From Sulfurovum sp. NBC37-1 (lineage in GTDB: Bacteria > Campylobacterota > Campylobacteria > Campylobacterales > Sulfurovaceae): a DNA stretch of 64,000 bases. Position numbers and translations under genes: made by a program. The DNA lies in the NCBI RefSeq assembly GCF_000010345.1, contig NC_009663.1, positions 1,736,001 to 1,800,000 on the forward strand, read 5' to 3'. Numbering within the stretch: the stretch's first letter is position 1; every line of letters begins with the position of its first letter. The notes under the pieces are model-generated. The model had not been told where the DNA came from, searched no databases, and saw only the letters and a list, made by a program, of their open reading frames with translations. This document shows, one piece after another, positions 1-8,101 of the stretch.

Positions 1-268
1 CATTATCATATTTCTTTATATAATAATTTCTATCCCCATCAACTGTAATCGAATTCAAATAAGTATTATTATCTGTAATGCTTTTTTGAATATTTTTTTT
101 TGTAATCTCACTTTTTTTATATTTTTTTTCCGTATATGGCAATAAATAAGCATAAGCAATATAAGCAATGATCCCCGCAATCCCTAGAATGATAAACCAT
201 TTTTCACTCTCTTTCTTAGGTGCGAAATAATTATCTAATTCTTCAAGTTTATCTTCTATAAATTTCAT
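1..268 (-). CDS. partial membrane protein, PilO-like pilus/transformation component
   Basis: Only the first ~89 codons are in the window; the gene runs off the left edge. The product starts MKFIEDKLEELDNYF, has a charged cytoplasmic stretch, one hydrophobic segment at about residues 31-49 (IILGIAGIIAYIAYAYLLP) and then a Lys-rich, probably periplasmic region. This is the layout of a bitopic PilO-type inner-membrane protein. Its ATG overlaps the stop of the upstream PilM/PilN-like gene as ATGA (265-268), so translation is probably coupled. The PilO assignment rests on topology and on following a PilM/PilN-like gene, not on recognised motifs. Confidence 0.6.
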   Translation of the reverse strand, partial: MKFIEDKLEELDNYFAPKKESEKWFIILGIAGIIAYIAYAYLLPYTEKKYKKSEITKKNIQKSITDNNTYLNSITVDGDRNYYIKKYDN

Positions 269-1806
269 CTCAAATCCACCTTTAACAAACCTTTATAATA
301 TGTACTATTAAGATCTTTTTTGATCAATTCAATATCAATGGAATTTAATTCATTGAAGTGTGTGTCAGAGATGTCTTTAATTAACTCTGTTATCTTTCTA
401 TCATCCGAACTTACTAACGAAAGCCACAAAGTATTTTCTTTGCTATAGAGTTGATCCAAATGAACGTCATGTTTTGCAAGATCTTCTGCAATGGTATAGA
501 ATATTTCAGATTTTAGGCGATAGTTCACTTTCTTATCATAAATCGATATCAGCGTTTTTGCCTTTCCATTGTAGATATTAGAAAGAGTAGCTATTCGTTT
601 ATCCAATCCTGAAATAATTTGTTTTTTTTCACCCAAAATCTTTTTATATTTATTTGCTTCTGCAGTTAATTGATCATCTTGTATTTTTAATGCATATATT
701 TTGGCATCATTAGCATATGCGCCTATAAGATAAACCATAGGATAAGCCAGTCCTAGAGAGATGGCTGCAACCGTAGCCACAATGAATTGCCCACTGGCGC
801 GATTCAGGAATGATGGTGGACGAGGGAACATAGTCAGGTTAACGATAGATGTTTCATCTTCAAGGTAATCTAAAGAAGAAAGCAACATCAGGTACTGAAG
901 CTGATCTGTATACCACTCATCAGTATTGACATGATAGTCAAAATTGAAATCTACTGATTGCAATCCCAAATAATTTTCACTGTAATCATCCAATCCTATG
1001 ATTGGTCCCTGTACACTTCCAATAAATATATTCTCTACTGTTTCAAGTTTAAATGCTCTTTTAATATAAATAATAATATCATTAAGCGTAATAAATACTT
1101 CACCAAAAATCTTCATCAGATTTTGCTGATAAATACCATCCGTACTTTTTAAACCTTCTGACTCAAGAACAGAGAAAAACTCTTTTTCATTTACTTTTTC
1201 TCCAACAAGTTCACAATATTTATCATAAATTTGTTCAAGAGAAAATTCAATAGATTTTGAGTATAGATATTCTCCATTATTATAAAACGTTGCCGATGCC
1301 TCATACATATTAAAGTAAATAAAACAATGAACACCATTGTTCTGCAATATCTCTCTTTTATAAATAGTCTTGTATAAAAGTGGGGCAGGGATAATCAGAT
1401 CCAGAAACTTAGTCTGTTCCTTTATTGGGAGAAAAAGAGAATTGAGTGTTTCAGGCTCAGTAATGAAGAGACGAAATTCTCTCATTTCATCTATCGTATT
1501 GACTTCTTCATAAGATATGACATAATCACTAGCCTGATCTAGTCCAACTTCTTCATATGCTTTGATATCTAAAATATCCTGAATATCCTCTTCAGGAATA
1601 CTACGACTCAGTTGAATTGTTGCCGTTATAATATCTTGATTGCTCACAAATGAAGTAACAAAGTTAGATTTATTGTAACTGAGTTTTTTTAGAGAATTAA
1701 ATTTCTCATCTTTAAAAATATACTTTTCATCTGTATATACATCAAGTGTAATGATATTTTTAATATCTAATTTTGACTTTTTTAACGAATTATTTTCCAC
1801 AAACAT
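265..1806 (-). CDS. PilM/PilN-like fusion protein of a type IV pilus, MSHA or DNA-uptake machine
   Basis: A 513-residue protein with two parts. Residues 1 to about 325 are soluble and resemble the actin-like PilM fold in layout. A membrane segment lies near residues 338-360 (IVATVAAISLGLAYPMVYLIG), followed by a coiled-coil stretch and a small C-terminal alpha/beta domain as in PilN. PilM and PilN normally form the inner-membrane platform of type IV pili and related competence systems; a fused form is plausible here. A SD-like AAGGAAG lies 7 bases upstream of the ATG. It follows era in the same direction after 178 bases and is coupled to the next gene by ATGA. No catalytic motif can be named, so the family call is inferential. 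Confidence 0.5.
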   Translation of the reverse strand: MFVENNSLKKSKLDIKNIITLDVYTDEKYIFKDEKFNSLKKLSYNKSNFVTSFVSNQDIITATIQLSRSIPEEDIQDILDIKAYEEVGLDQASDYVISYEEVNTIDEMREFRLFITEPETLNSLFLPIKEQTKFLDLIIPAPLLYKTIYKREILQNNGVHCFIYFNMYEASATFYNNGEYLYSKSIEFSLEQIYDKYCELVGEKVNEKEFFSVLESEGLKSTDGIYQQNLMKIFGEVFITLNDIIIYIKRAFKLETVENIFIGSVQGPIIGLDDYSENYLGLQSVDFNFDYHVNTDEWYTDQLQYLMLLSSLDYLEDETSIVNLTMFPRPPSFLNRASGQFIVATVAAISLGLAYPMVYLIGAYANDAKIYALKIQDDQLTAEANKYKKILGEKKQIISGLDKRIATLSNIYNGKAKTLISIYDKKVNYRLKSEIFYTIAEDLAKHDVHLDQLYSKENTLWLSLVSSDDRKITELIKDISDTHFNELNSIDIELIKKDLNSTYYKGLLKVDLR

Positions 1807-1832
1807 TTATACACTTCCTTGCTTCTTGGCCA

Positions 1833-1838
1833 ATTATA
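1833..1838 (-). promoter_or_regulatory. probable -10 box for the PilM/PilN-like gene
   Basis: On the minus strand TATAAT is followed about 20 bases after the expected transcription start by an AAGGAAG ribosome site and the ATG at 1806. The 178-base gap to era would allow a separate promoter. The surrounding DNA is very AT-rich, so chance matches are possible. Confidence 0.4.
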
Positions 1839-1984
1839 TATGTTATAATATTAAAAGTCTCTTACAAACGCTAATGTTTTCAACAAAAACATAATTTTTA
1901 CTAATCATTCATTATATTAAGTACCAAGAAGAGTATATAATCTAATGTTTCCCTTAAGATATCTGTAAACAGACATACCTTATC

Positions 1985-2887
1985 TTAAATAATATAGCCA
2001 AATTCCTCCAGGCTTTCTCTATTTTTACTCCATCCTTTTTTCACTGCAACATGCAGATCCAGAAAGATCTTCTTGCCCGAAAAGAACTCCATCTGTTCAC
2101 GCGCAAGTTTGCCAACGCGTTTGATACCCGAACCTCTCTGTCCGACGATCATACCTTTCTGTGTCTCTTTTTCCACAACAATGGTCGCATAGACTTTGTC
2201 CATAGTGTCACTCTCTTCTATCTTCTCGATCGTCACATCACTCTCATAGGGTATCTCATCACTGAGGTTCTCAAATATGGATTCACGGATCAACTCTTTA
2301 TAGATATCACGTATATTCTCTGTCGTCAGAATTTCTGTATCATATAGAAAAGGAGATTCCGGTAAATGTTTTGTAATCTCATCAAGTAGTTGTTTTCTGC
2401 CTACCTTTTTATTGACCGAAAAAGGTATGATCGCTTCGAACCTGTCCTGATACTTCTGGTACTCACCCAGTTTTTTAAGTATATCTCCCTGTTTGACATG
2501 GTCCATTTTTGTAAGTACTACAATATGCTTAGTATTCTTGGATTCGTTCAGGGCAAGAAATTTTTCATACTCTGTTATTTTGTCTGTTACAGGGGCGAGG
2601 AAGACGATCAGGTCTGCATCTCCCATCGCTTTAAGGGCTTCATCGAGCATAAACTTATTGAGCAGTCTCTCTTTTTCATGGATACCGGGAGTATCCACAA
2701 AAATGATCTGGGCATTCTCGTGCATCACGATGATATTCATGCGCTTGCGTGTCGCCTGTGCCTTTTTCGAGACCATTGCCAATTTTTCCCCTACCAGATG
2801 GTTCAGCAGTGTACTCTTTCCCGCATTGGGTCTTCCGACCACAGCAACGAATCCCGCTTTGGTATCTTTTTTTCCTTCGTTAAACAT
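1985..2887 (-). CDS. era: GTPase Era, 16S rRNA-binding ribosome assembly factor
   Basis: Era binds the 3' end of 16S rRNA and acts in 30S subunit maturation. The G1 motif GRPNAGKST, G3 DTPG and a G4 variant TKMD are present, and the C-terminal KH domain has the expected GxxG-type loop (VGQRGSGIKRVGKLAR) and ends in GYII. A longer frame reaches 2914, but its start directly abuts a palindrome without a ribosome site. The ATG at 2887 has TGGAG five bases upstream and gives a 300-residue protein of normal Era length, so it is preferred. Era follows hslU in the rplI-hslV-hslU-era operon. Confidence 0.95.
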   Translation of the reverse strand: MFNEGKKDTKAGFVAVVGRPNAGKSTLLNHLVGEKLAMVSKKAQATRKRMNIIVMHENAQIIFVDTPGIHEKERLLNKFMLDEALKAMGDADLIVFLAPVTDKITEYEKFLALNESKNTKHIVVLTKMDHVKQGDILKKLGEYQKYQDRFEAIIPFSVNKKVGRKQLLDEITKHLPESPFLYDTEILTTENIRDIYKELIRESIFENLSDEIPYESDVTIEKIEESDTMDKVYATIVVEKETQKGMIVGQRGSGIKRVGKLAREQMEFFSGKKIFLDLHVAVKKGWSKNRESLEEFGYII

Positions 2888-2914
2888 TGTGCTCCATTTT
2901 TCTGTTTCTTTCAT

Positions 2915-2936
2915 GGTGCGTGAATACGCACCCTAC
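2915..2936. repeat. REP-like palindrome, copy 1
   Basis: GGTGCGT and ACGCACC face each other around four bases, followed by CTAC. It matches the other copies at 8009, 8080, 14634 and 18796. This copy lies between hslU and era inside the operon, so it would form a hairpin in the message shortly before the era ribosome site. Confidence 0.75.
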
Positions 2937-2965
2937 ACTCAACATTCATCATTTAAGATTCAAAA

Positions 2966-4294
2966 TTAAAGAATGTATCTTGTCGTATCTTCATCTTCTA
3001 CGACCTGGCCAATCTTCTCTTTGACCAATGCTTCATCTATGGTCACCTTTTCTCCAACATGTTCGTCGGCCGTAAAGCTGATCTCTTCAAGTATCTTTTC
3101 CATGACCGTATGCAGGCGTCTTGCGCCGATATCTTCCGTTTTTTCATTTGCCATCAGGGAATAATGTGCAATAGCATGCAGTGCACTTTCCTCAAATACC
3201 AGTTCCACACCTTCAACCGCCATCAATGCCTGATACTGCTTGACCAGTGAATGTTTCGGTTCCGTCAAGATACGGTAAAGCGCCTCTTCGTTCAATGAGT
3301 CAAGTTCGACTCTCAACGGGAAACGTCCCTGCAGCTCTGGGATGAGATCACTCGGCTTGCTCAAATGAAATGCCCCTGCCGCAATGAAAAGGATATGGTC
3401 CGTTTTGACCTGTCCCAGCTTGGTCACAACAGTCGAACCTTCCACAATGGGAAGCAGATCTCTCTGTACCCCTTCCTTGCTCGGATCCTGTCGTCCCTGT
3501 GAATTCGAAGGTACGGCGATCTTATCCACTTCATCAAGAAAAACAATACCGCCTTTCTCCACTTTTTCAAGTGCCAGTTCTTTCAGCTGCTCTTCATCCA
3601 GCAGCGTTTCACTCGCTTCCTGTGCCAGTATCTTCTTGGCCTCTTTGACCGTCACCTCTTTTTCCGGCCCTTTTTTTCCCATCCCGCCAAGTACTTTGAC
3701 GATGGACTCCTGCACCTGTATCATTTGCGGCGGCAGTCCCTCTTCAGGCATTTGCGGATTGTTCGGCATGGTCACTTTGATCTTAAGATGGTCCAGTTCC
3801 CCTTTGGCGAACTTCTCCTGCATTCTGGCAAAGGAGGCATCATACTCGGCCTGCTTCTGCTCGCTGGCTCCTGCAGGAAGCGGCGGAAGCAGTTTCTCGA
3901 TGATCTTGTTCTCTATATAATTCTCGATCTTCTCCGCATTCTTCTCATTCTCACTTTCACGCACGATTCCCATCGCCGTTGCCGCAAGATCACGTATCAT
4001 CGACTCAACATCTCTCCCTACAAAGCCCACTTCGGTATATTTGCTCGCTTCTACTTTGATGAAAGGCAGGTTCATCATTTTCGCAAGTCTTCTGGCAATC
4101 TCTGTTTTACCCACACCGGTACTACCGATCATCAAAATATTCTTCGGTGTAACATCCTGCTGCATCTCATGGTCGAGCTGCATACGCCGATAACGGTTTC
4201 TCAATGCCACTGCAATGGTCTTCTTGGCATCATCCTGCCCAATGACATAATTATCGAGATGTACTACGATCTCTTTTGGTGTCAAATTATCCAC
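2966..4294 (-). CDS. hslU: ATP-dependent protease ATPase subunit HslU (ClpY)
   Basis: This AAA+ unfoldase feeds substrates to the HslV peptidase in the cytoplasm. The 442 residues match the family length. Visible are the N-terminal TPKEIVVHLDNYVIGQDDAK, Walker A GSTGVGKT, the GFVGRDVES pore-region motif, Walker B IVFLDEVDK, a sensor region with QGRFPLRVEL, GARRLHTVMEKILEEISF near the end and the C-terminal YIL tail that docks in HslV. The start is GTG at 4294 with AAGGAA six bases upstream. It is downstream of hslV but separated by 123 bases that hold a palindromic element. Confidence 0.97.
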   Translation of the reverse strand: MDNLTPKEIVVHLDNYVIGQDDAKKTIAVALRNRYRRMQLDHEMQQDVTPKNILMIGSTGVGKTEIARRLAKMMNLPFIKVEASKYTEVGFVGRDVESMIRDLAATAMGIVRESENEKNAEKIENYIENKIIEKLLPPLPAGASEQKQAEYDASFARMQEKFAKGELDHLKIKVTMPNNPQMPEEGLPPQMIQVQESIVKVLGGMGKKGPEKEVTVKEAKKILAQEASETLLDEEQLKELALEKVEKGGIVFLDEVDKIAVPSNSQGRQDPSKEGVQRDLLPIVEGSTVVTKLGQVKTDHILFIAAGAFHLSKPSDLIPELQGRFPLRVELDSLNEEALYRILTEPKHSLVKQYQALMAVEGVELVFEESALHAIAHYSLMANEKTEDIGARRLHTVMEKILEEISFTADEHVGEKVTIDEALVKEKIGQVVEDEDTTRYIL

Positions 4295-4321
4295 TTAAAA
4301 TTCCTTTTTTCTTCACTTTGA

Positions 4322-4421
4322 TTGAAAATTTTTATACAAATACGACAAATGATGTACCGTCCTCGTAGAGGCGGCTTTGCCGTTTACATCATGCCAGAGT
4401 GTTTGTATAAAAATTTTTCAA
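4322..4421. repeat. ~100-bp palindromic element between hslV and hslU
   Basis: Near-perfect outer arms (TTGAAAATTTTTATACAAA and its complement with one extra base) enclose a second inverted pair ATGATGTA/TACATCAT and small central hairpins (CGGC-TTT-GCCG and CCTC-TAC-GAGG). The right arm contains the hslV stop codon at 4418-4420. In RNA the whole spacer can fold on itself. The size and nested symmetry resemble a MITE-type insertion or an intercistronic attenuator; no second copy was seen in the window. Confidence 0.7.
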
Positions 4422-4948
4422 AGTTCCAATATCTTTATATTCTTGTTCGTATAGATACAGAGATCACCTGCTACTTCAAGTGACTCCTGTACAAGTTCTC
4501 TTGGCTCAAGATTCGCATGTTTGTCCAGTGCCCGGGCAGCAGAGATAGCATAATTGCCTCCCGACCCTATCGCCGCGATCTTCCCGTCCTGGGGTTCGAC
4601 CACATCGCCGGTTCCCGAGAGGATAAAGATATGCTCTGTATTCAGTACGATCATCATCGCTTCAAGCTGGCGCAAATGTTTGTCTTTCCGCCACATTTTG
4701 GAAAATCCGATCACCGATTTGAAAAGATCCCCTCTCTTCTCTGCCAGTATCCCTTCGAACATATCGAAGAGGTTGAAAGCATCCGCCGTGCTTCCGGCAA
4801 ATCCTGCCAGGATCTTTCCTTCATACAGAGTACGTATCTTGGTAGCATTGCTTTTAAGCACAGTGTCACCGAAAGTCACCTGTCCGTCTCCGCCAATGAC
4901 CGCTTTGCCGTCCGCTTTGTACCCCAGTATCGTAGTAGCGTCAAACAT
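4418..4948 (-). CDS. hslV: ATP-dependent protease subunit HslV (ClpQ)
   Basis: HslV is the proteasome-like N-terminal threonine peptidase that pairs with HslU. After a four-residue propeptide (MFDA) come the conserved TT residues, Thr5 becoming the nucleophile. [24 protein letters not shown] and [15 protein letters not shown] are characteristic blocks, and 176 residues is the usual length. The start lies two bases after the rplI stop, giving the order rplI-hslV-hslU. Confidence 0.97.
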   Translation of the reverse strand: MFDATTILGYKADGKAVIGGDGQVTFGDTVLKSNATKIRTLYEGKILAGFAGSTADAFNLFDMFEGILAEKRGDLFKSVIGFSKMWRKDKHLRQLEAMMIVLNTEHIFILSGTGDVVEPQDGKIAAIGSGGNYAISAARALDKHANLEPRELVQESLEVAGDLCIYTNKNIKILEL

Positions 4949-4950
4949 GT

Positions 4951-5394
4951 TTAGACACCTACCACTTCCACTTTCAGCGTGGCGTGAATACCGTGTCCGA
5001 GTTTGGCATCCACTTCATGGATTCCTGTGGATTTCAATGCTTTTTTCAGATTGATATGCTTCTTGTCAAGATCGATGTCCAGCTGTTCTTTGATCGCTGC
5101 GGAGATATCGGCATTCCCGACCGAACCTTTGATCCCCACAGGAGCAGACTGTTTCTCAATACGGATCGTATGCGCTTCAAGCATCTTTTTCTCCGCTTCA
5201 AAACGCTCAATTTCCTCTTTGAGTTCTTTTTCCTGTCGGGCCTGTTCCGCTTTCCAGTTCTCTACTACATCCGGTGTCGCCAGTTTTGCAAGACCTTTGT
5301 TAATAAGGAAGTTCTGCCCGTATCCGTCTTTTACCTCTTTGATCTCTCCGGCTTTGCCCAGTGACTTTACATCTTTTATCAATAATACTTTCAT
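4951..5394 (-). CDS. rplI: 50S ribosomal protein L9
   Basis: The N-terminal 23S rRNA-binding domain [30 protein letters not shown] is diagnostic; a long charged helix at about residues 50-75 joins it to the C-terminal domain ([14 protein letters not shown]). Length is 147 residues. AAGGAT eight bases before the ATG serves as ribosome site. It is the first gene of the rplI-hslV-hslU-era operon and is divergent from the oligopeptidase gene. Confidence 0.97.
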   Translation of the reverse strand: MKVLLIKDVKSLGKAGEIKEVKDGYGQNFLINKGLAKLATPDVVENWKAEQARQEKELKEEIERFEAEKKMLEAHTIRIEKQSAPVGIKGSVGNADISAAIKEQLDIDLDKKHINLKKALKSTGIHEVDAKLGHGIHATLKVEVVGV

Positions 5395-5427
5395 TCTTTT
5401 TATCCTTAGTAGCGTAATAATCCTATT

Positions 5428-5433
5428 ATTTTA
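5428..5433 (-). promoter_or_regulatory. probable -10 box for the rplI-hslVU-era operon
   Basis: TAAAAT on the minus strand, preceded by GA and about 34 bases before the rplI ATG, is the best -10 candidate in the 66-base divergent spacer. A nearby TAATAG run is an alternative. Confidence 0.35.
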
Positions 5434-5466
5434 TCCAAAGTTTGTTAATACTAACACGCGATGTGC

Positions 5467-5472
5467 TACAAT
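5467..5472 (+). promoter_or_regulatory. -10 box of the M3 oligopeptidase gene
   Basis: TGTGCTACAATCACG is an extended -10 (TACAAT) of the type seen in front of other genes here. It places transcription start near 5479 and therefore excludes the ATG at 5461 as the real start. Confidence 0.55.
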
Positions 5473-5493
5473 CACGAAAATAATAAATTGGAT

Positions 5494-7455
5494 ATGAAAA
5501 CCGTTATGTTTAAAGAATTTAAAATAGACCATTTGGATACCTTTCCCCAGAGACTGGAGACACTGCTCGACAGACAGAGAAGTACAATAGACGAGATCAC
5601 GAAAAACAGCGAGACGAGTTATGAAAAGGTTCTCAAACCCATGCAGGATATGGATGAGGAACTAGGACTCTTCTTTACCCCGCTCTCACACCTCAACTCA
5701 GTTATGAACTCTGACGAGACACAGAAAGCCTATGAATCCTCCATCCCCCTGCTCTCCAAATTCTCTTCCGAGATCGCACAGAACGAAGCACTTTTTCATA
5801 AACTTGAAAAGATAAGAGCCGAAGATGAAGAGGGCAAGACCGTTGTCAAGAACGAAGTAAGGGATTTTGTACTTTCCGGTGCCAAACTTCCCAAAGACAA
5901 AAAGAAAAGAATGGAAGAGATAAGCCTGCACCTCTCTGAACTCTCCAATAGCTTTTCACAGAACCTTCTGGATGCCACCAATGTCTATGAGCTTATTATA
6001 GAAGATGAAAAAGATGTAAAAGGAATGCCGCAGACCGATATCGATGCTGCCAAAGAGGAGCTAGAGGGAAAGACCATCTACAAATTTACCCTGCAGATCC
6101 CGAGCTACATGGCTTACATGACTTACGGGCCGAACCGGGAGTACAGAAAGGAGCTTTACAAAGCTTACAATACACGGGCGCCGGAAAATGCCGAAGTGAT
6201 CGACCAGATCCTTGCACTCAAGCAGGAGAAGGCCCAACTGCTCGGTTTTGAGAACTATGCAAAATATGCACTCGAGACACGTGATGCCAATACGGAAGAA
6301 GAGGTTCTCAGTTTCCTCGATACCCTGGCCGATGCTGCACTGCCTCAGGCAGAAGAAGAACTTAAAGAGCTGAAAGCCTACGCGAAAAAAACAGATGGTA
6401 TCGATGACTTTGCTTCCTATGATGTAGGGTATTACAGTGAAAAGCTCAAAAAAGAGAAATTCGATTTTGACGACACGATGACCAAACCCTATTTTGAACA
6501 GGAAAAAGTCCTCAACGGTATGCTTGACATCGTCTCAGAACTCTTTGACGTAACCTTCAAAATTGCCGATGTTCCAACCTGGCATGCCTGTGTCAAACCC
6601 TTTGATATCTATGAGAACGGTGAGCTGTCGGGACGCATTTACTTTGATCTGGAAGCACGCAAAGAGAAACGCGGTGGCGCATGGATGAATGACTGGGAGA
6701 CCCATTTTACAGACAGTAACGGCAAGCCACACCTCGCTTCGGCCTTTGTCGTATGCAATTTCTCTCCCAAAACAGAAAATACGCCTTCCCTGCTCAGGCA
6801 CGATGATGTCGTCACTCTTTTCCATGAAATGGGACATGCCATCCACCATCTCTTCGGAAAGTGTCATGAGCGTGCGGTCTCCGGCATCAACGGTGTTGCC
6901 TGGGATGTGGTAGAGTTCCCCTCGCAATTTCTGGAGAATTTTGCCTATGAAGCAGCCATACTCAAACGTTTCGGATTCCATTATGAAACTGGGGAACCTA
7001 TTTCTGAGGAGCTAATGCACAAAATCAAGGAGACCAAGAACTTTCAGGCTGCACTGGGCATTCTCAGGCAGGTAGAATTCTCCCTCTTTGACTTCAAACT
7101 GCACCAGAAGCTCTATCAGGGTGAAGAGGTACAGGCATTGCTTGACAGCATCAGGGAGAAAACCTCCCTGCTAAAACCGCCAAGCTACAACAAATTCCAG
7201 CACGGATTTGCGCACATCTTTGCCGGAGGCTATGCTGCAGGGTACTATAGCTACAAATGGGCGGAAGTTCTTTCGGCTGATGCCTTCTTTGAATGCCTTG
7301 ACGAAAAGGAAGGTTTTAACAGGGAACGTGCCAAAGGGTACAAAGAGATCATCCTCGCCAAAGGCGGAAGCAAAGAGATGAGTGAACTTTACAGAGAATG
7401 GCTGGGACGCAAACCGGAAGTCCAGAGCCTTATCAGACTCTACGAGATCGCATAA
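5494..7455 (+). CDS. M3-family zinc oligopeptidase (oligopeptidase A / PrlC type)
   Basis: A cytosolic metallopeptidase that degrades short peptides. The zinc motif HEMGH lies in TLFHEMGHAIHHLFG, followed by the family's downstream block VEFPSQFLENFAYE holding the third ligand Glu, and by a late HxFAGGYAAGYYSYKWAEV block. About 650 residues is normal for PrlC/OpdA. The frame is open from ATG 5461, but a -10 box at 5467-5472 makes ATG 5494 (MKTVMFKEF) or ATG 5506 the more likely start; neither has a strong ribosome site. Confidence 0.93.
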   Translation: MKTVMFKEFKIDHLDTFPQRLETLLDRQRSTIDEITKNSETSYEKVLKPMQDMDEELGLFFTPLSHLNSVMNSDETQKAYESSIPLLSKFSSEIAQNEALFHKLEKIRAEDEEGKTVVKNEVRDFVLSGAKLPKDKKKRMEEISLHLSELSNSFSQNLLDATNVYELIIEDEKDVKGMPQTDIDAAKEELEGKTIYKFTLQIPSYMAYMTYGPNREYRKELYKAYNTRAPENAEVIDQILALKQEKAQLLGFENYAKYALETRDANTEEEVLSFLDTLADAALPQAEEELKELKAYAKKTDGIDDFASYDVGYYSEKLKKEKFDFDDTMTKPYFEQEKVLNGMLDIVSELFDVTFKIADVPTWHACVKPFDIYENGELSGRIYFDLEARKEKRGGAWMNDWETHFTDSNGKPHLASAFVVCNFSPKTENTPSLLRHDDVVTLFHEMGHAIHHLFGKCHERAVSGINGVAWDVVEFPSQFLENFAYEAAILKRFGFHYETGEPISEELMHKIKETKNFQAALGILRQVEFSLFDFKLHQKLYQGEEVQALLDSIREKTSLLKPPSYNKFQHGFAHIFAGGYAAGYYSYKWAEVLSADAFFECLDEKEGFNRERAKGYKEIILAKGGSKEMSELYREWLGRKPEVQSLIRLYEIA

Positions 7456-7490
7456 ATGTATTTCCCTATACCAGTTAACGGAGATTGAAC

Positions 7491-8012
7491 GTGAAAGAAT
7501 ACCGTTCTCTTGCACTGATCATCATCGCCATCTTTGTCATTCTCCTTGCAGGTGCCTGGTTCAGCCCTACCTTCGAAGAACAAAAAAGTTACCTGGAACT
7601 TTTCATTCTGATGGGGGCCCTGCTTTTCATCTTCTCTGTCCTGGTAATCTTCGCTACCATCGGCTTTGGCTCTTTTACCCTCTATATGGCCGTGTTCCTG
7701 GTCATTGTGATGCAAATGTACGGTATCGAGGGGGCAGTGATTGTTGTAGGGATGAGTTATTTCGTATGGGGATCAATCTTCGCTATGGAAGTGCTACTTT
7801 TTTATAACGGTCTTAAAAGCGCCCATGAGTGGTTCAAACAACGATACACGTTCCAATCATTCAAATATGAATATTATGCCTTCTACCCGATGTTGTGGAT
7901 TGCTTCTGTATTTTTGGAATGGATACCAAGCATTTTGTACAAAGAAAGTTTTCTGAAGTTCTCACCCCCCAAAGTTTTAGAAGAGATGAAAGAGATATTG
8001 CCTGAAAGGTAG
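7491..8012 (+). CDS. small inner-membrane protein of unknown function
   Basis: About 173 residues with three to four hydrophobic segments in the first two thirds (LIIIAIFVILLAGAWF, FILMGALLFIFSVLVIFATIG, FTLYMAVFLVIVMQMYG, VVGMSYFVWGSIFAMEVLLF) and a soluble Lys/Glu-rich tail. No family is recognised. A TTG at 7485 is possible, but GGAG at 7480-7483 is correctly spaced for the GTG at 7491. It follows the oligopeptidase gene by 35 bases and may be co-transcribed. Its TAG stop is inside a REP-like palindrome. Confidence 0.8.
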   Translation: MKEYRSLALIIIAIFVILLAGAWFSPTFEEQKSYLELFILMGALLFIFSVLVIFATIGFGSFTLYMAVFLVIVMQMYGIEGAVIVVGMSYFVWGSIFAMEVLLFYNGLKSAHEWFKQRYTFQSFKYEYYAFYPMLWIASVFLEWIPSILYKESFLKFSPPKVLEEMKEILPER

Positions 8013-8030
8013 GGTGCGTAACCACGCACC
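8009..8030. repeat. REP-like palindrome, copy 2
   Basis: GTAGGGTGCGT, four bases, then ACGCACC-type arm. The stop codon of the preceding membrane-protein gene (8010-8012) is part of the left arm. It forms a facing pair with copy 3 at 8080, in opposite orientation, as in BIME-like pairs. Confidence 0.75.
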
Positions 8031-8079
8031 AAAGATAAAATTTGCATAAAATAAAAAGTGTGCCGAAAGGCCTTAAAAA

Positions 8080-8101
8080 GGTGCGCAGTTGCGCACCCTA
8101 C
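8080..8101. repeat. REP-like palindrome, copy 3
   Basis: GGTGCGC and GCGCACC around AGTT, followed by CTAC. The argG stop (TAG on the minus strand, 8098-8100) lies in its right flank. Placed between two convergent genes, the 8009/8080 pair could also terminate transcription from both sides. Confidence 0.75.

Noticed and set aside
5461-5493. ATG at 5461 as oligopeptidase start
   Set aside because: It lies at the -10 box and would be upstream of transcription start; no ribosome site.
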